Of a stretch of DNA of 64,000 nucleotides, positions 19,327 through 27,985 are shown piece after piece (within the stretch, counting starts at the first letter, position 1; each line of letters starts with the position of its first letter). The DNA lies in NCBI RefSeq assembly GCF_021311115.1, contig NZ_JAJTNP010000007.1:1-64000 (forward strand), written 5' to 3'. The stretch is from Chryseobacterium gwangjuense (lineage in GTDB: Bacteria; Bacteroidota; Bacteroidia; Flavobacteriales; Weeksellaceae). The translations under genes and the position numbers were made by a program. Below the pieces are notes generated by a model that saw nothing but the letters and a program-made list of their open reading frames with translations, did no database searches and was not told the origin of the DNA.

Positions 19327-19548
19327 TTATATTTTTTGACTTTTGTATTTTTTTGTAAAGAATACGATAAGTAACATTGCTACAATTCCTAGCACATAAA
19401 CATACATATCAATAGGCGAAGCCTGAGCTCCCGGAGTACCTCCACCTACCCCTCCCGGAGGAGTTGGATTTGATGGTGCCTGCGCGTAAAAAATTGTATG
19501 CATTAGCAGACATAATGGGAATACTATTTTTAAATAAATCTTTTTCAT
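19327..19548 (-). CDS. small exported protein with C-terminal membrane anchor
   Basis: A 73-residue protein with a signal peptide (1-23), a Pro/Gly-rich linker (PTPPGGVGGG), the sequence SPIDMYVY, one hydrophobic helix (about 49-66) and a basic tail (KKYKSQK). This signal-linker-helix-basic tail layout is reminiscent of sortase-like C-terminal anchors; no enzyme for it is visible here. It starts two bases beyond the stop of the T9SS cargo gene and is clearly in the same unit. The function is unknown. Confidence 0.7.
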   Translation of the reverse strand: MKKIYLKIVFPLCLLMHTIFYAQAPSNPTPPGGVGGGTPGAQASPIDMYVYVLGIVAMLLIVFFTKKYKSQKI

Positions 19549-19549
19549 A

Positions 19550-21523
19550 TTATCTTACAATTTTTGAGGTTACTCTTTCTCCTTTTTCAGACACAACGTT
19601 AACAACATAGCCTACATTAAGTTTCTTATCTAAACTCAAATCATAGTCTTTTTTCGCGTTTACTCCTTTTTGAGAGAAAACTAATTTACCGCTCATATCA
19701 AACACGTTTATATCTGCTGTTTTCCAAGAACCGTCAAATCTTACGAAATATCCGTCATTATCAGGATTATAAATAACCATTGTTTTTGCAGACTTATTCG
19801 TTTCTGAAGTGGCTAAAGTTCCAGAGTTAGGAACCCCATAATATAAGTCGTACTCTACTCCATTTGCAGCACCGTTTGCTGTAACTGTTGCTCCTTGTGA
19901 AGCTGCCGTTACATTGGCGTCAGTAGATTTTTTATAATAGAACCCTTCACCTGCAGAAAGAATATGAGTTCCGTTTGCAACTAAAGCTGCATTTTCTCTT
20001 ATCTCAAATTTATAAGAAACAATACTTGGATCGTAATTTACCAATTTGATATTCTTTCCTTTAAAATTAACTTCATTCGCTTCGTTAATATACATCCAGT
20101 AATTAACATTATTCATGTCGTAACCTCCGTTTACAGGATCTTCCTCAAAAGTTCCTAAAGAGCTACTTGATGTAATTACCTGTGCTTTAACAGTAGATGA
20201 ATGTCCAGAAACAGTAGTTGGAGATACAATATAATATGTTCTTGCTACTTCTTTTCCGTTAGCATCTAAACCAATTACTCCTAATTGTTTCAAAGTACCG
20301 CTTGCACCATTTTTATTGGCACTTACAGAATATGGAGTTGTAGCAGCGTTTCTAGAATAGTAGTTAAATCTACGAAGGTTGGCCAAGTTTAAATTAGGCT
20401 GCGTAACATTGTCATTCAATTTAACAACAAATGTTCCGTAAGGTCTAATCATAGCATAGTCAACATCTCCGGCTAAAGATCCTCCACCAAATGTAATGAA
20501 TTTATAAGCAGAAGCTCCACCACCACCTCCGGTTGAATATTGTACTCCTTGATATTCTAATCTAACTCCGTAAATGTTACTTAAAAAGTTACCATCTGAG
20601 TTAACTTGATTAACACCAAGATTGCTTAAATCTAAGTTCGTCATGAACGGGTTACCAAACTGATAAATATTTTTACCGAAGTTTCCTGTCCAAAGACCAG
20701 CAGATGCACTAAAACCATCTTGTAGATAAGTATAATACTTTTCGTTTAAAGGATTTAAATTACTTCCTCCTGTTCCGAAATTTACACTTGCTCCTGCGTT
20801 TGCTAAAGAAACAGTCATATTAGCATCAGAAACAGGTCTTCCAACCAGTGTACGAGTATTCGCTGACACATCTAATCCGTTTCCACCCATAATATAATAA
20901 GCGTAAGGATTGGTATCAACTCCCATCGTAGTACTCAGTCCGGAAGGTAGATTTGGGAAATACACATTCGTATTATCCCAAAAAAGGATTTCATTTTTAG
21001 AACCTCTTGTTGTTGTAAAGGTCTTTCCTAGCTCAGCACCGCTATTCGCGTTTAAAGAAGCAATCGTCTTTCCGTAGAAAGGCATACCCATTTGCTGATA
21101 ATCTCCGTGCTTAACGGCTCTATATTCCTGATTAACCACCCCTGTTATTTTAGTTTGAGGTAAACCTGAAATGAATAGCTGTCCATAAGTATAAACCGGA
21201 GTTGCACTAGAAGAATTGGTATTAACAGAAGCGTAAGCTGTAGGCTGATTCAATTTATTAATAAAAGATCCGCCTGTATTTCCTGTAGTAATTTCAGTAC
21301 CTGATGCATCTAAATTTCTGAAAACATCAGTTGTTGTTCCTTGGATCATAAAGTTTCCGTGGTTCTCAACTACACCAGTCCCCTTCGTTTGTACACCACC
21401 TCCACTATACACCAAAGTACCTTGACTTACATAAACATTTGCCGAATTATCGATGTGTAATAGCTGCGCCTGAACAGAACACATCGTGGCCAAAAGTGCT
21501 ATAGTAAATAAATTTTTTTTCAT
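19550..21523 (-). CDS. T9SS type A sorting domain-containing exported protein
   Basis: A 657-residue exported protein with an N-terminal signal peptide (MKKNLFTIALLATMCSVQAQ). The body is Gly/Ser/Asn-rich and beta-strand-like. The last 75 residues (NVFDMSGKLVFSQKG...GYVVNVVSEKG...SKIVR) form a Por secretion-system C-terminal domain, which marks it as cargo of the T9SS whose SprA is encoded at 1626. No catalytic motif is recognisable, so it is probably a surface protein. A candidate -7 element TATATTTG is at 21573-21566. Confidence 0.85.
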   Translation of the reverse strand: MKKNLFTIALLATMCSVQAQLLHIDNSANVYVSQGTLVYSGGGVQTKGTGVVENHGNFMIQGTTTDVFRNLDASGTEITTGNTGGSFINKLNQPTAYASVNTNSSSATPVYTYGQLFISGLPQTKITGVVNQEYRAVKHGDYQQMGMPFYGKTIASLNANSGAELGKTFTTTRGSKNEILFWDNTNVYFPNLPSGLSTTMGVDTNPYAYYIMGGNGLDVSANTRTLVGRPVSDANMTVSLANAGASVNFGTGGSNLNPLNEKYYTYLQDGFSASAGLWTGNFGKNIYQFGNPFMTNLDLSNLGVNQVNSDGNFLSNIYGVRLEYQGVQYSTGGGGGASAYKFITFGGGSLAGDVDYAMIRPYGTFVVKLNDNVTQPNLNLANLRRFNYYSRNAATTPYSVSANKNGASGTLKQLGVIGLDANGKEVARTYYIVSPTTVSGHSSTVKAQVITSSSSLGTFEEDPVNGGYDMNNVNYWMYINEANEVNFKGKNIKLVNYDPSIVSYKFEIRENAALVANGTHILSAGEGFYYKKSTDANVTAASQGATVTANGAANGVEYDLYYGVPNSGTLATSETNKSAKTMVIYNPDNDGYFVRFDGSWKTADINVFDMSGKLVFSQKGVNAKKDYDLSLDKKLNVGYVVNVVSEKGERVTSKIVR

Positions 21524-21602
21524 TGTATATTATTTTTATGTGTTAATATAATAAAATACTCTATGCAAATATATAATTTTTTTTAACAAAAAACTATAAA
21601 AA

Positions 21603-22790
21603 TCATTTAGTTACCAAAATATTATCAGCAGTTAATATGATTTCGTTTTGCTCTCCTATGTCAAACATATAGTCCTCAAGTACTTTCTCGGTTGTCCCTC
21701 TAAGTCCTCTTGCTCCTAATCCCTTTTCCATAGTCTCTTCTACAATCTTTTCGATCGCACCATCAGTAAAAGTCAGCTGAATACCATCCATTTTGAAAAG
21801 CTCAACAAATTGGTTTACAATAGAATTTTTAGGTTCTTTCATAATTCGCACCATGGTCTCTTGTGTAAGTTTTTCCAGATACGTAATGATCGGAAATCTC
21901 CCCAAAAGTTCGGGAATCAAACCGAAAGACCTCAAATCTATTGCATTAATATTTCTTAACACATATTCATTTTCATCAACTTTATTGATTTTTTCTGAGC
22001 TGAAACCAATAGCCTGTTTATTCATTCTTCGCTCAATAATTTCCTTAATTCCGTCAAAAGCTCCTCCCGCAATAAACAAAATATTCTGAGTGTTTACCTG
22101 AATATATTTTTGATCAGGATGCTTTCTTCCTCCTTGTGGCGGAACATTCACAATGCTTCCTTCCAATAGTTTCAATAAACCTTGCTGTACTCCTTCTCCG
22201 GAAACGTCTCTTGTAATACTAGGATTATCAGATTTTCTCGCAATTTTATCAATCTCATCTATAAAAACAATCCCTTTCTCTGCTTTCTCAACATCATAAT
22301 CCGCCACCATTAGAAGTCTTGACAAAATACTTTCCACATCTTCTCCCACATAACCTGCTTCTGTAAGAATGGTTGCATCTACAATACAAAACGGCACATT
22401 CAACTCACGTGCAATGGTTTTCGCCAACAACGTTTTCCCCGTTCCGGTTTCACCAATCATGATGATGTTCGACTTCTCAAGTTCTACTTCTCTATTTTCA
22501 TCTTTGGCATGAAGTAGTCTTTTGTAATGATTATAAACCGCTATCGAAAGCTGCTTTTTTGCCTGATCCTGCCCGATTACATAATGATCTAAAAAGCTTT
22601 TAATCTCTTTCGGTTTTTTCAGTTCATCTATATTTTCAGCAGGAGAATATCCTGTTTTAGAATTACTGTCTTTTACAATTGAATGCGCCTGCTCAATACA
22701 GTTTTCACAAATAAAACCATTCTGCCCTGAAATCAGCATCTGTACTTCATTTCTTTTTCTGCCGCAGAATGAACATTGATTTGAGTTCAT
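21603..22790 (-). CDS. clpX: ATP-dependent Clp protease ATP-binding subunit ClpX
   Basis: An AAA+ unfoldase that recognises tagged substrates and feeds them into ClpP. In 395 residues it has the N-terminal zinc-binding domain (C6, C9, C28, C31), Walker A GETGTGKT at 113-120, Walker B IVFIDEIDKI with the ClpX-typical DEIDKI, the ClpP-contacting LLGRFP-type region, and the sensor-2 GARGLR motif near the C terminus. clpP is not adjacent. A hairpin upstream (22816-22841) separates it from the greA-HIT unit. Confidence 0.96.
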   Translation of the reverse strand: MNSNQCSFCGRKRNEVQMLISGQNGFICENCIEQAHSIVKDSNSKTGYSPAENIDELKKPKEIKSFLDHYVIGQDQAKKQLSIAVYNHYKRLLHAKDENREVELEKSNIIMIGETGTGKTLLAKTIARELNVPFCIVDATILTEAGYVGEDVESILSRLLMVADYDVEKAEKGIVFIDEIDKIARKSDNPSITRDVSGEGVQQGLLKLLEGSIVNVPPQGGRKHPDQKYIQVNTQNILFIAGGAFDGIKEIIERRMNKQAIGFSSEKINKVDENEYVLRNINAIDLRSFGLIPELLGRFPIITYLEKLTQETMVRIMKEPKNSIVNQFVELFKMDGIQLTFTDGAIEKIVEETMEKGLGARGLRGTTEKVLEDYMFDIGEQNEIILTADNILVTK

Positions 22791-22815
22791 TTTATATAAA
22801 ATATTATTAAAGAAA

Positions 22816-22841
22816 ATCGTAAAAAATTGCTTTTTTACGAT
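22816..22841 (-). terminator. hairpin between the HIT gene and clpX
   Basis: Perfect 11-base stem ATCGTAAAAAA with TTTTTTACGAT around TTGC. On the minus strand it is followed by a T-rich stretch, so it probably ends the greA-HIT message before clpX. Confidence 0.55.
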
Positions 22842-22853
22842 CTCTGTTATTTG

Positions 22854-23243
22854 TTAAGAATTAATAATTGAATTTTGAATCTCTGTATATTCTTCTACAG
22901 ATAATTTCAGTCTTTCATTTCTGAAGTTCATGTCTTCCATTTTATTTAAAGGAATCAAATGGATATGAGCATGGGGAACTTCCAGTCCTACTACAGCAAC
23001 ACCCACTCTTATACATGGAATTGCATTTTTCACTTTCTTAGCCACTTCCTGAGCAAATCCCCAAAGATTTTTATACGCTTCACTATCCAAATCAAAAATC
23101 AAATCAACTTCTTTCTTCGGAACTACCAAAGTATGCCCTTTTACCAAAGGCATTGCATCTAAAAATGCAATAAAATTTTCATCTTCAGCAATTTTGTAAG
23201 CCGGTATTTCTCCGTTAATTATTTTAGTGAATATTGTGCTCAT
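22854..23243 (-). CDS. HIT family nucleotide hydrolase/transferase
   Basis: A 129-residue histidine-triad protein. The motif HAHIHLIP has its histidines at 91, 93 and 95, and the N-terminal IFTKIINGEIPAYKI is typical of the HINT/PKCI branch, which hydrolyses AMP-lysine and related phosphoramidates. It follows greA closely and is probably cotranscribed. Confidence 0.92.
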   Translation of the reverse strand: MSTIFTKIINGEIPAYKIAEDENFIAFLDAMPLVKGHTLVVPKKEVDLIFDLDSEAYKNLWGFAQEVAKKVKNAIPCIRVGVAVVGLEVPHAHIHLIPLNKMEDMNFRNERLKLSVEEYTEIQNSIINS

Positions 23244-23264
23244 TATTTCTAAGGATTTAGTTTC

Positions 23265-23735
23265 TTACAGAGTGATTTCCAATACTTCGAAAGACAGTTT
23301 GTTTCCGTTTGGCAACGTAATTTCAGCAGTTTCTCCTACTACTTTACCCAAAAGACCTTTAGCAATAGGAGTATTTACAGAAATCTTTCCTGATTTAAGA
23401 TCACTTTCATTATCAGGAACTAATTTAAATATCTGCTCTTGCTTTGTGCCGTTATTTTTAAGCTTCACTGTAGTCAAAATTGAAACTTTAGAAGTATCTA
23501 ACTGGCTTTCATCTATAATTTTAGAAGTAGAAATAACGTCTTTTAATTTAGAAATCCTCATTTCAAGCATACCTTGTGCTTCTTTAGCAGCATCATATTC
23601 AGCATTTTCTGACAGATCTCCTTTATCTCTGGCTTCTGCAATCTGCTGGGTAATTTTAGGTCTTTCAATCGTTTCCAACTGTTCTAGCTCAGCTTTCATT
23701 TTGTCTAATCCCTCCTTTGTAACATAGCTTGCCAT
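23265..23735 (-). CDS. greA: transcription elongation factor GreA
   Basis: GreA enters the RNA polymerase secondary channel and triggers cleavage of backtracked RNA. The N-terminal coiled coil (about 1-75) carries the tip motif ARDKGDLSENAEYDAAKEAQ with the acidic pair D and E, and the C-terminal FKBP-like domain ends in GNKLSFEVLEI. I start at ATG 23735 (156 residues); the frame opens three codons earlier with TTG. The HIT gene follows. The leader contains a terminator-like hairpin, described separately. Confidence 0.95.
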   Translation of the reverse strand: MASYVTKEGLDKMKAELEQLETIERPKITQQIAEARDKGDLSENAEYDAAKEAQGMLEMRISKLKDVISTSKIIDESQLDTSKVSILTTVKLKNNGTKQEQIFKLVPDNESDLKSGKISVNTPIAKGLLGKVVGETAEITLPNGNKLSFEVLEITL

Positions 23736-23763
23736 AATTTTCAAAATTTAGTTTTAGTATAAA

Positions 23764-23826
23764 AAAATAATCCGACATTTGCCGGACAATGTTTTCGTGT
23801 AATAATCGTTTATTTTTACAAATATA
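23764..23826 (-). promoter_or_regulatory. greA promoter and leader with terminator-like hairpin
   Basis: On the minus strand TATATTTG at 23826-23819 is a -7 element with a T run at the -33 distance. A start near 23812 would give a leader of about 77 nt. Within it TCCGGC-AAAT-GTCGGA (23788-23773, with one G-U pair) is followed by TTATTTTTTT, an intrinsic-terminator shape ahead of the greA start. It could attenuate greA and release a short RNA. Confidence 0.4.
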
Positions 23827-23843
23827 TAAAAATTTAAATTGAA

Positions 23844-24299
23844 ATGAAAAAAAATTTTTCAATCTTAATTATTTCAATATTGCTGATTTTCAGTAATTTA
23901 AACCTAAACTCTTGCGGAAGAACTCAAGATACAGTTAGCTGCTTCCCAAGCAGCCCAATCAATGTAACACTCAATTTAAACCTTCCGGCTTACTATGAAC
24001 TAAATAATACTGGTGGATGGAAATATATCGATGAACAACAGTCCGGAACAAGAGGTCTGATTGTTGTTAATGCAGGTGGCAACGGTTTCAAAGTTTACGA
24101 TCGAAATGCACCTCATCTTTGTCCGGATAGCAACACGACTCTTGAAGTAAAAGATGACATCAGTATCATATGTCCTAAAGATAATGCGAAATGGATTCTT
24201 CTTAGCGGACAACCCGCCAATCAGGTGACCGGACTACCTCCCAAAACCTATGCTTATAACTACGATGCTTCATCAAATATTTTAACTATTTACTATTAA
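23844..24299 (+). CDS. Rieske-like lipoprotein with degenerate cluster site
   Basis: A 151-residue lipoprotein; the signal peptide ends in LNSC with the acylated cysteine at C24. The C-terminal half has the layout of a Rieske domain: VYDRNAPHLCP near 85-94, SIICPKDNAKW near 108-117, then G and P turns and a final LTIYY strand. Rieske domains need C-x-H and C-x2-H. Here H91 and C110 remain, while the first cysteine is A89 and the last histidine is D113, so a 2Fe-2S cluster is unlikely. dtd starts one base after its stop, so they are cotranscribed. Confidence 0.6.
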   Translation: MKKNFSILIISILLIFSNLNLNSCGRTQDTVSCFPSSPINVTLNLNLPAYYELNNTGGWKYIDEQQSGTRGLIVVNAGGNGFKVYDRNAPHLCPDSNTTLEVKDDISIICPKDNAKWILLSGQPANQVTGLPPKTYAYNYDASSNILTIYY

Positions 24300-24300
24300 T

Positions 24301-24750
24301 ATGAAAGTTGTTATACAGAGGGTTTCTGAATCCAGTGTAAAAGTAGAAGGAAAGATGGTAGGTGAAATCGGAAAAGGATTAATGCTTTTGATCGGAATTG
24401 ATGAAAATGATGAGAAAACTGATGCCGACTGGCTGGTTCAGAAAATCTTAAATCTTAGGATTTTTGGGGATGAAGATGACAAACTCAATCTTTCTGTACA
24501 GGATATAAAAGGTGAAATTCTTTGTATAAGTCAATTTACATTAATTGCGGATTATAAAAAAGGAAATCGCCCTTCTTTCATTAAAGCGGCAAAACCGGAT
24601 AAAGCCATCCCTCTTTTTGATTATTTTAAAGACCAGATCTCAAAATCAGGATTAAAGACTGAAAGTGGAATTTTTGGTGCAGACATGAAAGTATCCTTAA
24701 TCAACGACGGACCTGTAACCATTATGATGGATTCCGTTACGAAGGCTTAA
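24301..24750 (+). CDS. dtd: D-aminoacyl-tRNA deacylase
   Basis: It removes D-amino acids (and glycine from tRNA-Ala) from mischarged tRNA. The 149-residue length is typical. The SQFTL motif in ILCISQFTL and the NDGPVT motif near the C terminus form the active site, and the N-terminal MKVVIQRV is standard. It sits one base behind the Rieske-like gene and ahead of the FKBP gene. Confidence 0.95.
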   Translation: MKVVIQRVSESSVKVEGKMVGEIGKGLMLLIGIDENDEKTDADWLVQKILNLRIFGDEDDKLNLSVQDIKGEILCISQFTLIADYKKGNRPSFIKAAKPDKAIPLFDYFKDQISKSGLKTESGIFGADMKVSLINDGPVTIMMDSVTKA

Positions 24751-24781
24751 TTTTACAACAAAATATAATTTATCTCAACAC

Positions 24782-25465
24782 ATGAAAAAAACGTTAGCTA
24801 CTGTAGCTATTTTTGCCGGATTTACTGCTTCTTTCGCTCAAAAATCTTATACTGATGAGCAAAAAGCTTCTTATTATATAGGTCTTGATATTGCTCAAAA
24901 TATGAAAAGACAAGGATTTTCTGTAGATCCTGATCTTATGGCTCAAGCTTTAAAAGATGAATTCTCGGATAAAACGAAATTGTTCCCAAAAGAAGAAATG
25001 GGTACTTTTTTACAAGGTTTTATGCAGAAGCAAAATGAAAAAAAACAAGCTGAGGCACAAGTAAAAGCTGAAGAAAACAAGAAGAAAGGATCAGAATTCT
25101 TAGCTAAAAACAAATTGAATAAAAAAATAACAACTACAGCAAGTGGTTTACAATATGAAGTTCTGAAACCTGGAGACGGAAAAACAAAACCTACCGCTTC
25201 CAGTACAGCCAATGTAATGTATACAGGAAAACTGATGGACGGAACTATTTTTGACAGCACAGACAGTCATGGCGGAAAACCAATGGAGTTGAGTCTTTCG
25301 GGTGTCATCAGAGGTTGGACAGAAGGAATTCAGTTAATGACAAAAGGTGCAAAATACAGATTCTATATTCCTTCAGATTTAGCATACGGAGACAGCGGAG
25401 CAGGTGGAGTCATTCCTCCGGGAGCAACCCTTATTTTCGATATTGAATTGGTAGATTTTAAATAA
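24782..25465 (+). CDS. FKBP-type peptidyl-prolyl isomerase, exported
   Basis: A periplasmic Mip/FkpA-like isomerase of 227 residues. A signal peptide (to SFAQ, about residue 19), a helical N-terminal dimerisation domain (about 25-110, SYYIGLDIAQNMKRQG) and a C-terminal FKBP domain (about 118-227: VMYTGKLMDGTIFDST, GWTEGIQLM, FYIPSDLAYG, PPGATLIFDIELV) are seen. A lipoprotein paralogue with the same layout is encoded at 55713-56417. It ends in a strong terminator. Confidence 0.92.
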   Translation: MKKTLATVAIFAGFTASFAQKSYTDEQKASYYIGLDIAQNMKRQGFSVDPDLMAQALKDEFSDKTKLFPKEEMGTFLQGFMQKQNEKKQAEAQVKAEENKKKGSEFLAKNKLNKKITTTASGLQYEVLKPGDGKTKPTASSTANVMYTGKLMDGTIFDSTDSHGGKPMELSLSGVIRGWTEGIQLMTKGAKYRFYIPSDLAYGDSGAGGVIPPGATLIFDIELVDFK

Positions 25466-25484
25466 AATTTTCGATCAAAATAAA

Positions 25485-25518
25485 AAACCGCCTTTCAAAA
25501 TTTTTGAAAGGCGGTTTT
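25485..25518. terminator. bidirectional terminator
   Basis: A long stem AAACCGCCTTTCAAAA with TTTTGAAAGGCGGTTT has T runs on both strands. It serves the plus-strand FKBP gene and the minus-strand lipoprotein gene ending at 25526. Confidence 0.85.
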
Positions 25519-25525
25519 TAGTTTA

Positions 25526-26038
25526 TTATTGAGCAGGGATACTGCTGAAATTAAGCGCTACTTTGATGTTCATATCAGAGCTTGTCTGATTTCTCAATTC
25601 ATAAACGGTTCTTACGGTAAGACCTGAGCTTTTCACCACCTCATCTAGATATCCTGTATCATTTAAGTCTAAATTGATACTTGATGAACTCGTCGAAATA
25701 TCAGATCTTGAAGCCACCAGTTTTTCTCCGGTTCCACTTGAAGAAACATATACTTTTACTGATTTAAAATCGCTAAGATTACCTCCGGAAGGACTCACCA
25801 CTGATATTTTCGCATCAGAAATTCTTACATCTTTTATTTTAGCATTATTATTTCCTCCGAACCATGTCTGAACATTGGATGCCGTTGCCGTAGAAGAAAC
25901 TTCTTTATTGGTAGGCACTCCTGTAGAAATCAACACATTTGCAGTATATGGAAATGTATTCTGAACAATAGACTGTACCGTTCCACAACTCACCAAAGCT
26001 GTAGAAGCGATTATTGCTGCTGAAAAAATATTTTTCAT
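25526..26038 (-). CDS. putative lipoprotein, unknown
   Basis: A 170-residue protein with a lipoprotein signal (ALVSC, acylated C18). The mature part is rich in Ser, Thr, Asn and Val and appears beta-stranded; I recognise no family. It is the last gene of a long leftward run of envelope proteins. Confidence 0.65.
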   Translation of the reverse strand: MKNIFSAAIIASTALVSCGTVQSIVQNTFPYTANVLISTGVPTNKEVSSTATASNVQTWFGGNNNAKIKDVRISDAKISVVSPSGGNLSDFKSVKVYVSSSGTGEKLVASRSDISTSSSSINLDLNDTGYLDEVVKSSGLTVRTVYELRNQTSSDMNIKVALNFSSIPAQ

Positions 26039-26080
26039 AATAATTTATTTTAAGTTTCACTTGCATAAACTATACCAAAT

Positions 26081-26599
26081 CTATTCTATGTTCACAGAAA
26101 ACATCCCGGTAATTTTACCGTCTGCCATGTTATTTTTCCCAATGATGAGCCAGACTTCGCCTTTTGTTGGGATATCGTAAGTAATTTCTCTTCCGAAAGG
26201 GCCATCCATCATTCCGTCCGGAAGTTTGATCTGGTTGAATCTTATGTTGAAATCATTTTGCTTGGTGGTAATTTTAGCTTTCAACTGAGGTTTTGAATAA
26301 TTTAAAATTTTAAGAATAAGCTTATCATGTTCTTTCGTGAATTCTTCCTGCAAAACAATTGGGAAGTGACTTCCGTCTGCAGTTTTCACCAGAACTCTGC
26401 CATTTTCCTCGGTTGTTGTTTTATTTTCAGAAGTTATAGTATCCATGATTTTTGAATCTTCTTTCATCCCCACCGAATCAGTTGTATTCTCAGACTTCTG
26501 TTGTACCGTTACAGAATCAAAAGTTTTTATTTCGATATCTTTTGTCTCTTTTTTACAAGACAATATAACAATAGGAATAATGAACAGCAGCTTTTTCAT
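26081..26599 (-). CDS. putative lipoprotein, unknown
   Basis: A 172-residue lipoprotein (VILSCKK, acylated C15). A low-complexity Thr/Ser/Glu/Lys linker (about 17-65) precedes a compact beta domain (about 68-172). It starts 3 bases after the membrane protein gene, so it is probably the periplasmic partner in the same transcript. No named family recognised. Confidence 0.65.
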   Translation of the reverse strand: MKKLLFIIPIVILSCKKETKDIEIKTFDSVTVQQKSENTTDSVGMKEDSKIMDTITSENKTTTEENGRVLVKTADGSHFPIVLQEEFTKEHDKLILKILNYSKPQLKAKITTKQNDFNIRFNQIKLPDGMMDGPFGREITYDIPTKGEVWLIIGKNNMADGKITGMFSVNIE

Positions 26600-26602
26600 A
26601 TC

Positions 26603-27961
26603 TTATTTTTTAATGGATTCGTAATATAAAATCTTGGAAAGGAATGTAGCTTTATCACTTGTCGCTCTGTCTTCATTAATTTTTGTTTTCATCTCTTTCG
26701 GAAAAGCATCCTCCAACACTTCATCATTATAATTCAGCGAGTGCAGAAATTCGAAATTTCCTTTACGGTTTTGGATATTATATTTTGTTGCCATTCCACC
26801 CCAATTGAAATAACTGCAAACCAAAATCATTCCATAGAAATACCATAGCATTTGATTGAAGAGAAAAGCATTTGTTTTTTGCTTCTGAATTTTAAGGAAG
26901 GTAACAACCAAACCAATGATGCTCAATAGTAAAAATGCATACACTCCCAATCTCTTATACGTTAAGCCTAAATTATGAACATATTCTGTATTTTTAGCCA
27001 TCGCAGAAAATACTAAAACAGCATTAAGAACGACCCATATTTTAGCCAACGTTTTTAATATTCCGGCATTTTTATCAAAATTAAAAGCGCCTTTGAAATA
27101 AAACATAATAACTGTAATGGCCATAATGATACTGAAAATAACAGCAATTACCCTTTCGTGTGTTTCATCGGAGAGTTGAGACGGCGTTTTCGGTAATTCA
27201 TAAAACTGCTCGTAATTATAAGTGAAAATAAAGAATAGAAGCATAACATTTAATACCAGAAATGTCATGATTCCGCTTGTTCTTTCCAAATCGAAAGTCA
27301 TAAAGCTAAAAGTGGCTTTCTGAGATCTTTCCTGAGCAGAAAAAGTATTGTTTAAATAATGATTCTGTTTATAAATAAATCTTTCCACCGAAAAATTCCA
27401 GAAGTTGAATGCAATGAAAAATCCCAGGATAGCAAGTCCGAAAAAATCAAGAAAATTAAAATCAAACTCAATATTTTCAAAAAGGGTTGCAAAGTGATCA
27501 CTTCCATAGGTATAAATACAGAAGAATACAATAATAAAAATGGACGGAATAAGAATAATAGCAATCGCCTTTTGCAGCATTCCTGAGGTATTGAATTTAG
27601 GAAGCCATTTTTCGAAACTGAAAAACCTGCAAAAAAAAGTAAAGATATTCGTTACAAAAACAGGAACAATAAAAAGGGATTTCAGCTTTCTTGTTTTTGA
27701 TTTTAGCCCCAAAAATAAAAGTGAAGAAGCAACTGCTAAGAGTGACGGAAAATCACGATACCAGGCAAATGCTAGACTGGACAGAATGGAAGCAGCCCAT
27801 AAAATATAGAAAGTTTGTGTTTTGTTTTTTTTAGGGGTCTTAAAAAAAGTGAATACTGCATATACAATTCCGAGGATTCCGAGGTTGATTCCAGGAGTTT
27901 CACCATAAAAAAGTACGACAAAAAGTACGGTGGTAAGAATGATAAGGTGATGAGTTTTCAT
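26603..27961 (-). CDS. DUF4153/DUF4173-like multi-pass membrane protein
   Basis: A 452-residue protein with ten or more hydrophobic helices and a short hydrophilic C-terminal tail. The stretch with NTEYVHNLGLTYKRLGVYAF followed by a hydrophobic helix recalls the DUF4173/DUF4153 membrane families found next to small winged-helix regulators. Its function is unknown. A 24-base gap links it to the Coq4-like gene and a 3-base gap to the lipoprotein gene. Confidence 0.6.
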   Translation of the reverse strand: MKTHHLIILTTVLFVVLFYGETPGINLGILGIVYAVFTFFKTPKKNKTQTFYILWAASILSSLAFAWYRDFPSLLAVASSLLFLGLKSKTRKLKSLFIVPVFVTNIFTFFCRFFSFEKWLPKFNTSGMLQKAIAIILIPSIFIIVFFCIYTYGSDHFATLFENIEFDFNFLDFFGLAILGFFIAFNFWNFSVERFIYKQNHYLNNTFSAQERSQKATFSFMTFDLERTSGIMTFLVLNVMLLFFIFTYNYEQFYELPKTPSQLSDETHERVIAVIFSIIMAITVIMFYFKGAFNFDKNAGILKTLAKIWVVLNAVLVFSAMAKNTEYVHNLGLTYKRLGVYAFLLLSIIGLVVTFLKIQKQKTNAFLFNQMLWYFYGMILVCSYFNWGGMATKYNIQNRKGNFEFLHSLNYNDEVLEDAFPKEMKTKINEDRATSDKATFLSKILYYESIKK

Positions 27962-27985
27962 GAGGAAAATTTTAATAAAGTTAAA

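Noticed and set aside
23227..23727. Plus-strand frame of 166 codons opposite greA
   Set aside because: It is antisense to greA with a composition dictated by the reverse frame and no promoter.
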